From Streptosporangium brasiliense (GTDB lineage: Bacteria > Actinomycetota > Actinomycetes > Streptosporangiales > Streptosporangiaceae), in assembly GCF_030811595.1 (NCBI RefSeq), contig NZ_JAUSRB010000002.1, positions 5,890,001 through 5,954,000 of the forward strand: a DNA stretch of 64,000 nucleotides, written 5' to 3'. The translations under genes were made by a program, and so were the position numbers. The notes under the pieces were generated by a model, which saw only the letters and a program-made list of their open reading frames with translations, was not told the origin of the DNA and did not search any database. Positions 52,671 through 61,821 of the stretch are shown here, piece after piece. Each line of letters starts with the position of its first letter. Position 1 is the first letter of the stretch.

Positions 52671-53624
52671 ATGCCCAAGTTCGGATATTTCCTTTCTTGT
52701 GAGGAACACGGCCCCAAGGAGCTCGTACGGCAGGCCAAACGTGCCGAGCAGGCCGGGTTCGAGGCCCTGTGGATCTCCGACCACTTCCATCCGTGGCTGG
52801 ACGTGCAGGGCAACAGCCCGTTCGTCTGGTCGGTGATCGGCGCGCTGGCCGAGGCCACCTCGCTGCCCATCACCACCGCGGTCACCTGCCCGCTGGTCCG
52901 CGTCCACCCCGCGATCATCGCCCAGGCCGCCGCGACCAGCGCGGCGCTGACCGGTGGCCGCTTCCAGCTCGGAGTGGGCACCGGGGAGGCCCTCAACGAG
53001 CACATCATCGACTCCCGCTGGCCTCCGGCGTCCGAACGCCTGGAGATGCTGGAGGAGGCGGTCGAGCTCATGCGCGAGCTGTGGAGCGGCAGGCTGGTGA
53101 CCCACCGGGGCACCCACTACGACCTCGACACCGCCCGCCTCTACACGCTCCCCGACGAGCCCCCGCCCGTCTACATGTCCGGTTTCGGGGAGAAGTCGGT
53201 GCAGCTGGCCGGCCGGATCGCCGACGGCTACATCAGCACCGGCCCGAGCGCGGAGCTGGTGGAGAAGTTCCGCCGGGCCGGTGGGGAGGGCAAGCCCGTC
53301 CAGGGCGGCCTGAAGGTCTGTCACGCCGCCGACGAGGCCGCCGCGCGCAAGACCGTGCACCGGCTCTGGCCCACCCAGGGCATCAAGGGCGAGGCGTCGC
53401 AGTTGCTCCCGCTGCCCAGGCACTTCGAGGAGCTGGCCGAGTCGGTGACCGAGGAGGAGGCGACCGCCTCGACGCCGTGCGGGCCCGACCCGGAGATCCA
53501 CGCGCAGGCGGTCAGGGAGTATCTCGACGCCGGCTTCACCGAGGTCTACATCAGCCAGATCGGTGAGGAACAGGACGCCTTCTTCGACTTCTACGCCAAG
53601 GAGGTCCTGCCCCGGGTGCGCTGA
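52671..53624 (+). CDS. F420-dependent LLM-class oxidoreductase
   Basis: TIM-barrel protein of 317 residues of the TIGR03557 group, close to F420-dependent glucose-6-phosphate dehydrogenase. KFGYFLSCEEHGPKELVRQA, ALWISDHFHPW, and FQLGVGTGEALNEHI are typical; PPPVYMSGFGEKS closes the F420 site. The reaction probably passes hydride from a sugar phosphate or alcohol to coenzyme F420. AAGGAGGAGG precedes ATG 52671. It is followed by a zinc alcohol dehydrogenase on the same strand. Confidence 0.92.
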   Translation: MPKFGYFLSCEEHGPKELVRQAKRAEQAGFEALWISDHFHPWLDVQGNSPFVWSVIGALAEATSLPITTAVTCPLVRVHPAIIAQAAATSAALTGGRFQLGVGTGEALNEHIIDSRWPPASERLEMLEEAVELMRELWSGRLVTHRGTHYDLDTARLYTLPDEPPPVYMSGFGEKSVQLAGRIADGYISTGPSAELVEKFRRAGGEGKPVQGGLKVCHAADEAAARKTVHRLWPTQGIKGEASQLLPLPRHFEELAESVTEEEATASTPCGPDPEIHAQAVREYLDAGFTEVYISQIGEEQDAFFDFYAKEVLPRVR

Positions 53625-53682
53625 GCGCCCCGATGCGCGGCGGCGCGCGTCCCCGCCCGCACCACCCCGAGAGGAGAAGATC

Positions 53683-54864
53683 ATGAAGGCTCTCACCTGG
53701 CACGGCAAGCGCGACGTACGGGTGGAGGAGGTCCCGGACCCGGCCGTCAAGGAACCGACCGACGCGGTCGTCAAGCTCACCACCACCGCGATCTGCGGCT
53801 CCGACCTGCACCTGTACGAGCTCCTGGGGCCGTTCATGGGCGAGGGGGACATCCTCGGCCACGAGCCGATGGGCATCGTCGAGGAGGTCGGCGCGGAGGT
53901 CACCCACATCAAGCCCGGCGACCGGGTCGTCATCCCCTTCAACATCGCCTGCGGCCACTGCCCCATGTGCGACATGAAGCTGTTCGCCCAGTGCGAGACC
54001 ACCCAGGTCCGCGACCAGGGCATGGGCGCGGCGCTGTTCGGCTACACCAGGTTGTACGGCGAGGTGCCGGGGGCGCAGGCGGAGTACCTGCGGGTCCCGC
54101 AGGCCCAGTTCGGCCCGGTCAAGGTCCCCCAGGGGCCGCCGGACGAGCGTTTCGTCTACCTGTCCGACGTGCTGCCCACCTCCTGGCAGGCGGTGCGGTA
54201 CGCCGACGTCCCCGACGGCGGCACGGTCGCGGTCTTCGGGCTGGGGCCGATCGGGCAGATGTCCGCCAGGATCGCCAAGCACCTCGGCCACCGGGTCATC
54301 GGGGTCGACGGGGTCCAGGAACGGCTCGCGATGGCGCGCAGGCACGGCGTGGAGGTGCTGGACGCCTCCGTGACCGACGACGTCCCCGAGGCGATCCGCG
54401 AGCTGACCGGCGGGCGGGGCCCCGACTCGGTCATCGACGCGGTGGGTATGGAGGCGCACGGCTCCCCGGTCGCCAAGCTCGCCCAGACCGTCACCGGGAT
54501 ACTGCCCGGCGCGATCGCCGCCCCGCTGATGTCCACCGCGGGGGTGGACCGGCTCGCCGCCCTGAACCAGTCGATCGAGACGGTACGGCGCGGCGGCACG
54601 ATCTCGGTCGTCGGCGTCTACGGGGGCATGGCCGACCCGATGCCGATGCTGAGGATGTTCGACAAGGGCATCACCCTGCGGATGGGCCAGGCCCACGTCA
54701 AGCGCTGGATCGACGATCTGATGCCGCTGGTGAGCGACGACTCCGACCCGCTCGGGGTGATGGACCTGGCCACCCACCGCCTCCCGCTGGAGCAGGCTCC
54801 GCACGGCTACGAGATCTTCCAGAAGAAGCAGGACGGGGCCGTCAAGATCCTGCTCACTCCGTAG
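53683..54864 (+). CDS. Zinc-dependent alcohol dehydrogenase (MDR family)
   Basis: Medium-chain dehydrogenase of 393 residues. Catalytic zinc ligands lie in ICGSDLHLYE and GHEPMGIVEEVG, and a structural-zinc lobe with three Cys is CGHCPMC..FAQCE. The NAD site is VAVFGLGPIGQMSARIA. The long form with GAALFGYTRLYGEVPGAQAEYLRVP is like glutathione-independent formaldehyde dehydrogenases. GAGGAGAAG precedes the ATG. It is 40 bp before the hemerythrin gene. Confidence 0.94.
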   Translation: MKALTWHGKRDVRVEEVPDPAVKEPTDAVVKLTTTAICGSDLHLYELLGPFMGEGDILGHEPMGIVEEVGAEVTHIKPGDRVVIPFNIACGHCPMCDMKLFAQCETTQVRDQGMGAALFGYTRLYGEVPGAQAEYLRVPQAQFGPVKVPQGPPDERFVYLSDVLPTSWQAVRYADVPDGGTVAVFGLGPIGQMSARIAKHLGHRVIGVDGVQERLAMARRHGVEVLDASVTDDVPEAIRELTGGRGPDSVIDAVGMEAHGSPVAKLAQTVTGILPGAIAAPLMSTAGVDRLAALNQSIETVRRGGTISVVGVYGGMADPMPMLRMFDKGITLRMGQAHVKRWIDDLMPLVSDDSDPLGVMDLATHRLPLEQAPHGYEIFQKKQDGAVKILLTP

Positions 54865-54904
54865 ACACCCCATGAACCAACAGGGACCCACCAGAGAGGA
54901 AGAC

Positions 54905-55378
54905 ATGGACGCCATCGTGCTCCTGAAGGACGACCACAAGACCGTCGAGAAGCTGTTCAAGGAGTTCGAGAAGGCCGGAGACGGTGCGCACCAGAGGAAG
55001 CGGGAGATCGTCGACAAGATCATCGAGGAGCTCACCGTCCACGCCCACATCGAGGAGGAGATCTTCTACCCGGCGGCCCGCGAGGGCGCTCCCGGCACCA
55101 CCGACCACATCCTGGAGAGCGTGGAGGAGCACCACGTGGTGGTCTGGATACTCTCCGAGCTGAAGGGGATGGACCCCGCCGACGAGCGGTTCGACGCCAA
55201 GGTCACCGTCCTGATGGAGAACGTGCGCCACCACGTCAAGGAGGAGGAAGAGGACTGGTTCCCGAAGGTGCGCGAGGCGATGGGGCGCAAGGTCCTCCAG
55301 GAGATCGGCGAGCGGATGGAGAAGGCCAAGGCGGGAGCGCCCCGCGAGCCGCTCGCGGTGAGCAGCGCCGGTAGCTGA
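54905..55378 (+). CDS. Hemerythrin-like protein
   Basis: Four-helix diiron protein of 157 residues. Ligands are His11 (LLKDDHKTVEKLF), His46/His48 and Glu52 (VHAHIEEEIFYP), the pair in VEEHHVVVW, and the HHVKEEEEDWFP motif. Such proteins bind oxygen, NO or peroxide. It has no membrane segment. Ribosome site GAGAGGAAG before ATG 54905. In line with the oxygen- and redox-linked content of the region. Confidence 0.93.
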   Translation: MDAIVLLKDDHKTVEKLFKEFEKAGDGAHQRKREIVDKIIEELTVHAHIEEEIFYPAAREGAPGTTDHILESVEEHHVVVWILSELKGMDPADERFDAKVTVLMENVRHHVKEEEEDWFPKVREAMGRKVLQEIGERMEKAKAGAPREPLAVSSAGS

Positions 55379-55447
55379 CCCGCCGCGCCCCGGGCGGCCC
55401 GGCGCCTGGTCCGGGACGCCGGGGCGTTCGGGGCGTCGGGGCCTGCG

Positions 55448-55468
55448 CCCCGGCCGGTGAGGCCGGGG
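55448..55468. terminator. Hairpin between hemerythrin and HesB-like genes
   Basis: CCCCGGCC and GGCCGGGG (55448-55455, 55461-55468) form an 8-bp stem with a 5-base loop in the gap between the convergent genes ending at 55378 and 55490. Confidence 0.65.
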
Positions 55469-55489
55469 CCGCGCACGTCTCGGCCGAGG

Positions 55490-55777
55490 TCAGGGGTGCT
55501 GTTCGGTGACCATGAAGGCCACCGATCCTCCCTCGTCGATGTCCGCGTCGAGGGCCTTGTCGTCGAGCATGTCCGCCGCGGTGGGGTCCAGGAAGATCCT
55601 GGCCCCTTCCGACTCGACCACCTTGTCGTCGGTCTGCGGTCCGTCCACCACCGACAGCAGCAGGGACCCCGTGCCGTCTGCCTGTGAGGAGATACGGACG
55701 CCGGTGTCGGTGGATTCGGCTACCTGAGAGCTGAGGTCCCGGATCACCTGGGCCGCGGTGTCGGTCAATGTGAGCAT
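55490..55777 (-). CDS. HesB/IscA-like fold protein lacking cysteines
   Basis: Protein of 95 residues with the HesB/IscA outline LTLTDTAAQVIRDLSSQ, GVRISSQADGTGSLLLSVVDGPQTDD and ARIFLDPTAADMLDDKALD. The three Cys that carry the iron-sulfur cluster in true IscA/ErpA are all missing, and the protein has no Cys at all. It therefore cannot be an ordinary cluster scaffold. AAGGAG lies 6 bases before ATG 55777. Very acidic. Related proteins occur widely in actinobacteria with no defined role. Confidence 0.88.
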   Translation of the reverse strand: MLTLTDTAAQVIRDLSSQVAESTDTGVRISSQADGTGSLLLSVVDGPQTDDKVVESEGARIFLDPTAADMLDDKALDADIDEGGSVAFMVTEQHP

Positions 55778-55941
55778 TGTGACTCCTTGTCGGGATCGGG
55801 TTGGGATTCTTCGCCCTTTCCCGCTCTGGACCAGCCCAACCATGCCCCTCCAGATTTCCCTTCCCGGGGCCGGCACGGCCCCGGGAAGGGATGGAAGGGG
55901 CCATCACGGAGGCTGGAGCCCGCAGGTCGGACCGCCGGCCG

Positions 55942-56643
55942 TCATCGTGAGCGCGTGCCGGGAAGGTGTCCCCCGTCGTCCAAGGGGCGCGCGCCGTGGC
56001 CTCGGCGGCCCCCTCCCGGGCGCGCCGGCGGGGCGGGCAGCTCGGTCTCCTGCCCCGAGGCGAGGTCGCGGGTGGCGATCAGCATGCGGCGGGGGCCCTC
56101 CCGCAGATACAGCTTGACGTAGGCGATCCGGCCGTCGCGCATCGTCGGCGCCCTGCTGAACACCCCCTCCTGGGGCGTCAGGTTGACCGGTGCGGCCTGG
56201 CCCTTCCTGACCCACAGGTCGTAGCCGCCCGTCGCGGGGTCCCAGAGCGAGTAGGCGACCGTGTCGCCCTCCACCGCCACGTTGAGGACGTCCTGGTCGC
56301 CCTCGTGCACCAGGGTGGGCGGCCGCGAGCGGTCCAGCGGCCGGCTTCACACCTGGACCTTCCAGGCGGTGCCGGTGTCGGCGTAGGTCACCCACACCCC
56401 GGTCCTGCCGTCGGTGGCCGGATCGAAGGTGTACTGCCCGTCCGGAGCGGAGGGCCGCTCGGCCCTGCCGCCGCGCACCCGGCCCGTGTACACGGCGGGG
56501 GGCTCCGACAGGTCGGCCGAGGAGTTGGTGATCACGTAACGGTCGCCGGCCGCGTCCGGCCCGTCAGCGGCTCCCGGCCGACGGGCGCGGCCGGCCGACG
56601 GCGCGAGAGCCTCTGGGGGCCGAGCGGGGCGGCCGCCTCCCAC
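55942..56643 (-). pseudogene. Broken beta-propeller (WD40/TolB-like) gene
   Basis: Propeller-like blades occur in one minus-strand frame (RYVITNSSADL, YTFDPATDGRTGVWVTYADT, NVAVEGDTVAYSLWDPATGGYDLWVR, RAPTMRDGRIAYVKLYL), but an in-frame TGA at 56347-56349 follows KVQV and there is no credible start. It is truncated at both ends relative to a whole propeller. Homology continues past the stop without a frame change, so the stop is a point mutation. Confidence 0.65.
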
Positions 56644-56669
56644 CCGCCGGGGCCGGCGGGAGGCCGGTT

Positions 56670-58058
56670 TCAGTCACGCCCGCCGAGCCGCTCGACGCGT
56701 TCGGCCGTCTTGCGCGCGGCGATCAGCACGGGATCCCACACCGGGGCGAACGGGGGAGCGTATGACAGGTCGAGCCCGGTCATCTCCTCCACGGTCATCG
56801 CGTGCCAGACGGCGACGGCCAGGACGTCGATGCGCTTGGCCGCGCCCTCCCGCCCGACGATCTGGGCGCCCAGGAGCCGGCCGGTCCGGCGGTCGGCGAT
56901 CAGCTTGGTCCGCATCTCCCGCGCGCCGGGGTAGTAGCCGGCGCGGGTGGTGGACTCCACGACCTCCTCGACCGTCTCGAACCCGGCCTCGGCCGCCTCG
57001 GCCGTGGTCAGGCCGGTCCGCGCCACCTCGTACTCGCAGATCTTCGACACCGCCGTCCCGACCACGCCGGGGAAGCTCGCGTACCCGCCGCCGATGTTGA
57101 TGCCCGCGGCGCGCCCCTGCTTGTTGGCGTGGGTGCCGAGCGCGATCGCGACCGGCCGCCGCGAGACCAGGTGGAAGGTCTCCACGCAGTCGCCGGCCGC
57201 CCAGACCCCCTCGGTCGCGGTGCGCATCCGCCGGTCGGTCCGGATCCCCCGGGTGCCGCCGATCGGGACGCCCGCCGCCTCGGCCAGGGCCGTGTCCGGG
57301 TGGGTGCCGAGGCCGAGGGCGACCAGGTCCGCCCGGACGCGCCGGCTCCCGGTGTGGACCGCCACGACCCGCCCGCCGGACTCGGAGAAGCCCTCGACGC
57401 GCTCGCCGAGGAACACCTTGACTCCCAGGCCGCGCAGGGCGTCGGCGACCAGGGCGCCCATGTCCGGGTCGAGCGTGCCCATCGGCTGCTCGCCCGCGTC
57501 GATGAGCGACACCTCCAGCCCCCGCCGGACCAGGGCCTCGGCCATCTCCAGGCCGATGTATCCGGCGCCCACCACCACGGCGCTGCGCGGGCGGCCGGGC
57601 TCGGGGGTCTCCAGGGCCCGCAGCAGGGCGATGCCGTCGTCGAGGGTCTGCACGCCGTACACGCCCCCGGCCCGCGCGCCGGGCAGGTCGGGGCGGTGCG
57701 GCAGGCCGCCGGTCGCGATGACGAGCTGGTCGAACGGCTCCCAGTAGCGGCGCCCGGCCTGGTGGTCGTGTACGGCCACCGCCCGGCGGTCGAGGTCGAT
57801 CTCGGTGACCTCGCTGCGCAGCCGCAGGTCGATGGCCAGGTCGTCGCGGAAGACCTCGGGCCGCCGCGCGATCAGATCCTGCGGACCGGAGACCTCCCCA
57901 CCCACCAGATAGGGGATCCCGCACGCGGAGTAGGAGGCGTGCCGGCCCTTCTCGAAGGCGACGATCCGCAGGTCCCGCGGACCGCGCCTGGCCCGTGCCT
58001 GCGACGCCGCGCTCAGTCCGGCGGCGTCGCCTCCGATCACCACCAGCCGTTCCGTCAT
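56670..58058 (-). CDS. CoA-disulfide-reductase-like FAD/NAD oxidoreductase
   Basis: Pyridine nucleotide-disulfide oxidoreductase of 462 residues. FAD motif LVVIGGDAAGLSAASQ, single redox Cys in YSACGIPYLVGG (about residue 48), NAD motif AVVVGAGYIGLEMAEALV, and the second FAD site VWAAGDCVETFH are present. This is the single-cysteine CoADR/NADH oxidase branch. It probably reduces a low-molecular-weight disulfide or O2. It stands alone; a GGGACTTCC half-site near 58092 weakly resembles the DevR-type boxes. Confidence 0.92.
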   Translation of the reverse strand: MTERLVVIGGDAAGLSAASQARARRGPRDLRIVAFEKGRHASYSACGIPYLVGGEVSGPQDLIARRPEVFRDDLAIDLRLRSEVTEIDLDRRAVAVHDHQAGRRYWEPFDQLVIATGGLPHRPDLPGARAGGVYGVQTLDDGIALLRALETPEPGRPRSAVVVGAGYIGLEMAEALVRRGLEVSLIDAGEQPMGTLDPDMGALVADALRGLGVKVFLGERVEGFSESGGRVVAVHTGSRRVRADLVALGLGTHPDTALAEAAGVPIGGTRGIRTDRRMRTATEGVWAAGDCVETFHLVSRRPVAIALGTHANKQGRAAGINIGGGYASFPGVVGTAVSKICEYEVARTGLTTAEAAEAGFETVEEVVESTTRAGYYPGAREMRTKLIADRRTGRLLGAQIVGREGAAKRIDVLAVAVWHAMTVEEMTGLDLSYAPPFAPVWDPVLIAARKTAERVERLGGRD

Positions 58059-58520
58059 GTCTCTCCCGTCCTCGTGGCCTCCGAAGGTAGGGACTTCCTC
58101 CCCGGGCCGGTCTCAAACGGTGCGGCCGGGCGGCGGATCAGCGGCCGGCGCCGGGGCCGCCGCCATGGCCGAGGGGGAGTGATGCCGCCACCCCCGCAGG
58201 GAAGCGGAATCGGGCGATGGCCCCACTGCGGAACAGTAGCTGGATATCTGAAATATTCTATCGTAATACTGCAAAAAAATGATTGAATCAAGTCGTTTTG
58301 GCAAGGAAGATCCTGTCGGCCTGGGTCGACCCTGCCCCCTCCTGTGCTGGACGGCCCTCCGGAAGGGTGCCGGAAACCCCATTCTGGGCCAGGTGGTCAC
58401 AGTCGGCAGGGTGGGGAGAACCCGTCCGGTGGCGCCCCGAGGAACGTGCGCCCGGACGGTGCGGCATTCGGTCGCAAAAGCTTTGCAAATTCTTGCGAAA
58501 CCTGTCGCACAGTTGCGGCC
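58059..58520. promoter_or_regulatory. Intergenic region with AT-rich promoter and LacI-type half-sites
   Basis: No gene is supported. An AT-rich stretch (58237-58280, GAAATATTC, GCAAAAAAATGATTGAAT) is the likely promoter zone for one or both flanking genes. GCAAA-AGC-TTTGC (58475-58487) is a palindrome, and TTGCAAA (58484-58490) with TTGCGAA (58494-58500) are further half-sites of the kind bound by LacI-family proteins. They lie 20-45 bp upstream of the lacI remnant. Confidence 0.5.
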
Positions 58521-59221
58521 ATGATGCACAGGCTTGCCGAGGTGGCCGGGAAGATCGAGATGAGCGAGGCGACGGTGAGCCGCGTCCTCAACGGCAAGCC
58601 CGGCGGCTCGGAGGCGACTACGGGCGGATCCTGGAGCGGCGCCTGCCCGCCGTCCTGGTGAACGCCGCGGCCGGGCGCCTCGGCTTCCCGCGGGTCTCCT
58701 GCGACGACGTGGCTGCCATGCGGATGGCGGCCGGGCACCTGCGCGCCCTCGGGCACGAGCGCGTCGGGATGGTGCTGGGCTCTCCGGACCACATGCCCTC
58801 GCGCCGCAAGATGGAGGCCTTCTCCGCCTACGCCGCGGCCCACGGCCTGGAGTGCGCCGGGGACTCCGTCGAGGGAGGTCACGCCGCCGCCACCCGGCTG
58901 ATCCGGCGCGGCTTCACCGGTCTCGTCTGCGGCAGCGACCCGCTCGCCCTCGGGGCGGTGCGTGCCGCCCGGTGGGCCGGTCTGCGGGTGCCGCAGGACG
59001 TCTCGGCGATCGGCTACGACGACTCGGCGCTGATGAACTGCACCGAGCCGCCGCTGATCACGGTGCGCCAGCCGATCGAGGTGATGGGGCGCGCGGCGGT
59101 GGACCTGCTCGTCGCCCAGATCGACGCGGTCGCCGTGCCGGGCGACGAGCTGCTGTTCGAGCCCGAGCTGGTGGTGCGCGCCTCCACCGCCCCGGCTGGC
59201 CGCAGGTCCGTGCCGGCCTGA
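58521..59221 (+). pseudogene. LacI-family regulator with large internal deletion
   Basis: The DNA-binding start is present from ATG 58521: HRLAEVAGKIEMSEATVSRV, then LNGKPGGSEAT. At about 58616 the frame breaks and homology resumes in another frame with YGRILERRLPAVLVNAAAGRLGFPRVSCDD, the latter half of the ligand-binding domain, running intact to 59221 (..YDDSALMNCTEPPLITVRQP..). About 120 residues, the first lobe of the sugar-binding domain, are missing. In the related family this regulator controls the maltose operon that follows at 59444, so the operon has probably lost its own repressor. Confidence 0.85.
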
Positions 59222-59443
59222 CGGCCGCGGCGGCCGGGCGCGGCCCGGGAGTCCGGTCCGGGAGCCCGGCGCGGCGGCCGGTGCGGCGGCCTGGTGCCGG
59301 TCGGGGGTCGGGCGGGCGGCGGTCGGAGGTCGGGCGGCTGCGGATAGCCTCCTGTCACTTTTTTGCATCATGTATGACGGACTCTTGCTCGGTCCTGCAC
59401 GTCTCTATATGTTTCTCGCAACCGACCCGCCAAGGAGTCCCCT

Positions 59444-60817
59444 ATGAAACCCCGCAACCTCTCGATGCTGCTCGCCGCGGGCATCGTCCTCACCGCCGCG
59501 GGTTGCGGCAGTGACAGCGGTGCCCAGAAGGCCGCCGACACCAAGCCGGGCACCGCGGCCGCCGACGCCCCGGTCACGATCACCGTGGGCTGCCAGCCCC
59601 CCAAGAGCAATCCGCTGGAGCGCGCGGCATGGGACGAGGACGTCGCCGCGTTCCAGAAGCTGCACCCGAACATCACGATCGAGAGCAAGGACGCCTTCCC
59701 CTGCATCAACCCGGACACCTTCCAGGCCAAGCTGGCTGGCGGCACGATGGAGGATGTCTTCTACGTCTACTTCACCGACGTCCAGAAGATCATCGCTGCC
59801 GGTCAGGCGGCCGACATCAGCCCCTACGTCAGCAGCGTCACCAGGCTGGGCGACCTGCGGCCCGACGTCATGAGCGTCTTCAAGAGCGGTGACAAGACCT
59901 ACGGCCTGCCCAGGACCAACTACTCCACGGGCCTGGTCTACAACCGCAAGCTGTTCGCCCAGGCCGGCCTGGACCCCAACAGCCCGCCCAAGACCTGGGC
60001 CGAGGTGCAGGAGGCGGCCAAGAAGATCGCCGCGCTCGGCCCCGGCCACGTCGGGTTCGGCGAGTACAGCGCGGGCAACACCGGCGGCTGGCACTTCACC
60101 GCGTCCCTGTACGGCCGCGGCGGCGAGATGGTCGGTCCCGACGGCAGGACGGCCGCCTTCAACAGCCCCGAGGGCAAGGCCGTCCTGGAGAACCTCAAGA
60201 AGATGCGCTGGACCGACAACAGCATGGGCGCCAAGCAGCTCCTGCAGTGGGAGGACCTGATGCGCATGATGGGCGGCGGCAAGCTCGGCATGATGATCGG
60301 CGCCCCCGACGTCGTCCAGTCGGTCAACAACGACTTCAAGGGCAAGTTCGACGACTACGGCGTGACGGCGCTGCCGGAGGCCAAGGCCTCGCTGAGCGGC
60401 GGCGACGGCTACCTGTTCAACCCCAAGGCGACGCCGGAGAAGATCAAGGCCGGTCTCCTCTGGCTGGAGTTCCACGAGCTGACCCCGGACCAGGGACAGT
60501 TCAACTACGAGCGGAACAAGGGCCAGGGCCGTCCGGTCGGCCTGCCCACCCCGGACCTGTACGGCGACACGGCCCCCGGCAAGCAGATCGTCGAGACGCG
60601 CAAGAAGTTCGCCACCGTGCCGGTGGAGCACTTCGCCCCCTACGCGGAGGCCTCCACGACGATCCAGAACAAGATCGAGCCGCCGAGGGCCCAGGAGCTG
60701 TACGCCATCCTCGACGTGGCCATGTCGGCAGTGCTGACCAGGCAGGACGCCGACATCGACAAGCTGCTCGCCGATGCCGAGGCCAAGGCCAACAAGGTGC
60801 TGGCCAAGTCCAGCTGA
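59444..60817 (+). CDS. ABC transporter sugar-binding lipoprotein
   Basis: Extracellular solute-binding protein (family 1) of 457 residues. The signal peptide MKPRNLSMLLAAGIVLTAAGC ends in a lipobox, with Cys near residue 21. LYNRKLF-type hinge (LVYNRKLFAQAGLDPNSPPKTWAEV, span), and GGGKLGMMIGAPDVV follow. First gene of an uptake operon with two permeases and a GH13 glucosidase, so alpha-glucosides such as maltose or trehalose are the likely cargo. It starts after a -10-rich AT stretch at 59355-59420 and is followed by an intercistronic hairpin. Confidence 0.93.
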   Translation: MKPRNLSMLLAAGIVLTAAGCGSDSGAQKAADTKPGTAAADAPVTITVGCQPPKSNPLERAAWDEDVAAFQKLHPNITIESKDAFPCINPDTFQAKLAGGTMEDVFYVYFTDVQKIIAAGQAADISPYVSSVTRLGDLRPDVMSVFKSGDKTYGLPRTNYSTGLVYNRKLFAQAGLDPNSPPKTWAEVQEAAKKIAALGPGHVGFGEYSAGNTGGWHFTASLYGRGGEMVGPDGRTAAFNSPEGKAVLENLKKMRWTDNSMGAKQLLQWEDLMRMMGGGKLGMMIGAPDVVQSVNNDFKGKFDDYGVTALPEAKASLSGGDGYLFNPKATPEKIKAGLLWLEFHELTPDQGQFNYERNKGQGRPVGLPTPDLYGDTAPGKQIVETRKKFATVPVEHFAPYAEASTTIQNKIEPPRAQELYAILDVAMSAVLTRQDADIDKLLADAEAKANKVLAKSS

Positions 60818-60830
60818 CCCCTCCGGTACC

Positions 60831-60860
60831 CGGGGTGCCGGCCCGTCGGCCGGCACCCCG
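60831..60860. terminator. Intercistronic hairpin, binding protein to permease
   Basis: Perfect 13-bp arms (60831-60843, 60848-60860) with a 4-base loop lie between the binding-protein stop and the first permease start. Such hairpins commonly attenuate read-through, leaving more binding protein than permease. Confidence 0.75.
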
Positions 60861-60887
60861 CCAGACGTCGAGATCGGAAGTCGACCG

Positions 60888-61805
60888 ATGACCACAATGA
60901 CCGTGAAGGGATCACGGCGCCGGGACCCGGGGGGGTTCCGGCGCGGCCTGCGGCGTAACCTTACGGCCTACGGATTCCTCTGCGGGGCGCTGATCTGCTT
61001 CGCGTTCTTCTCCTGGTACCCGATGGTGCGGGAGATCATTCTCAGCTTCCAGCAGACGAACTTCGTCGACGAGCCCACCTGGGTGGGGCTGGACAACTTC
61101 CGCACGGTGATCGACGACGCGGCCTTCGCCGACGCCTGGATCAACACCGCCGCGTTCACCGGCCTGGCGCTCGTCTTCGGCTACGTCGTGCCGTTCGCGG
61201 CGGCGATCATCCTCAACGAGCTGCGGCACGCGAAGGCCTACCTGAGGTTCGTGGTCTACCTGCCGGTGATGCTGCCGCCGGCCGTCGGAGTGCTGCTGTT
61301 CAAGTGGTTCTACGACCCGGGCCCCGGCCTGTTCAACCAGATCCTGGACCTGGTGAACATCCCGGCGCTGAGCTGGCTGGACTCCACCGACACCGCGCTG
61401 GTCTCCCTGGTGGCCGTCTCCACCTGGATGAACATGGGGACCGGGACCCTGATCTACCTCGCGGCGCTGCAGAGCATCCCGGGCGAGCTGTACGAGGCCG
61501 CCGAGCTGGACGGGGCCGGCCTCTTCAAGAGGATCTGGCACGTCACGATCCCGCAGACCAAGCTCATCCTGCTGGTGATGCTGCTGCTGCAGATCGTCGC
61601 CACCATGCAGGTCTTCATCGAGCCGTACCTGATGACCGGCGGCGGCCCGGAGAACGCGACGCTCACCGTCGCCTACCTGATGTACCAGTACGCCTTCAAC
61701 TTCGGGGACTTCGGCGCCGGCGGCGCGCTGGGGCTGATGCTCATGGTCGTGCTGATGGTGTTCTCCGCCTTCTACCTGCGTATCTCGCGGGACAACCAGA
61801 GCTAG
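60888..61805 (+). CDS. ABC transporter permease (MalF-type)
   Basis: Inner-membrane permease of 305 residues with six helices. The EAA loop is YEAAELDGAGLFKRIWHVTIPQ (residues about 202-223), the docking site for the shared ATPase. It begins FLCGALICFAFFSWYPMVREIILSF. The usual partner ATPase (MsiK/MalK) is not here, as in Streptomyces, where one MsiK serves many systems. ATG 60888. Confidence 0.93.
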   Translation: MTTMTVKGSRRRDPGGFRRGLRRNLTAYGFLCGALICFAFFSWYPMVREIILSFQQTNFVDEPTWVGLDNFRTVIDDAAFADAWINTAAFTGLALVFGYVVPFAAAIILNELRHAKAYLRFVVYLPVMLPPAVGVLLFKWFYDPGPGLFNQILDLVNIPALSWLDSTDTALVSLVAVSTWMNMGTGTLIYLAALQSIPGELYEAAELDGAGLFKRIWHVTIPQTKLILLVMLLLQIVATMQVFIEPYLMTGGGPENATLTVAYLMYQYAFNFGDFGAGGALGLMLMVVLMVFSAFYLRISRDNQS

Positions 61806-61821
61806 GGAGGCTGTGGCACGC

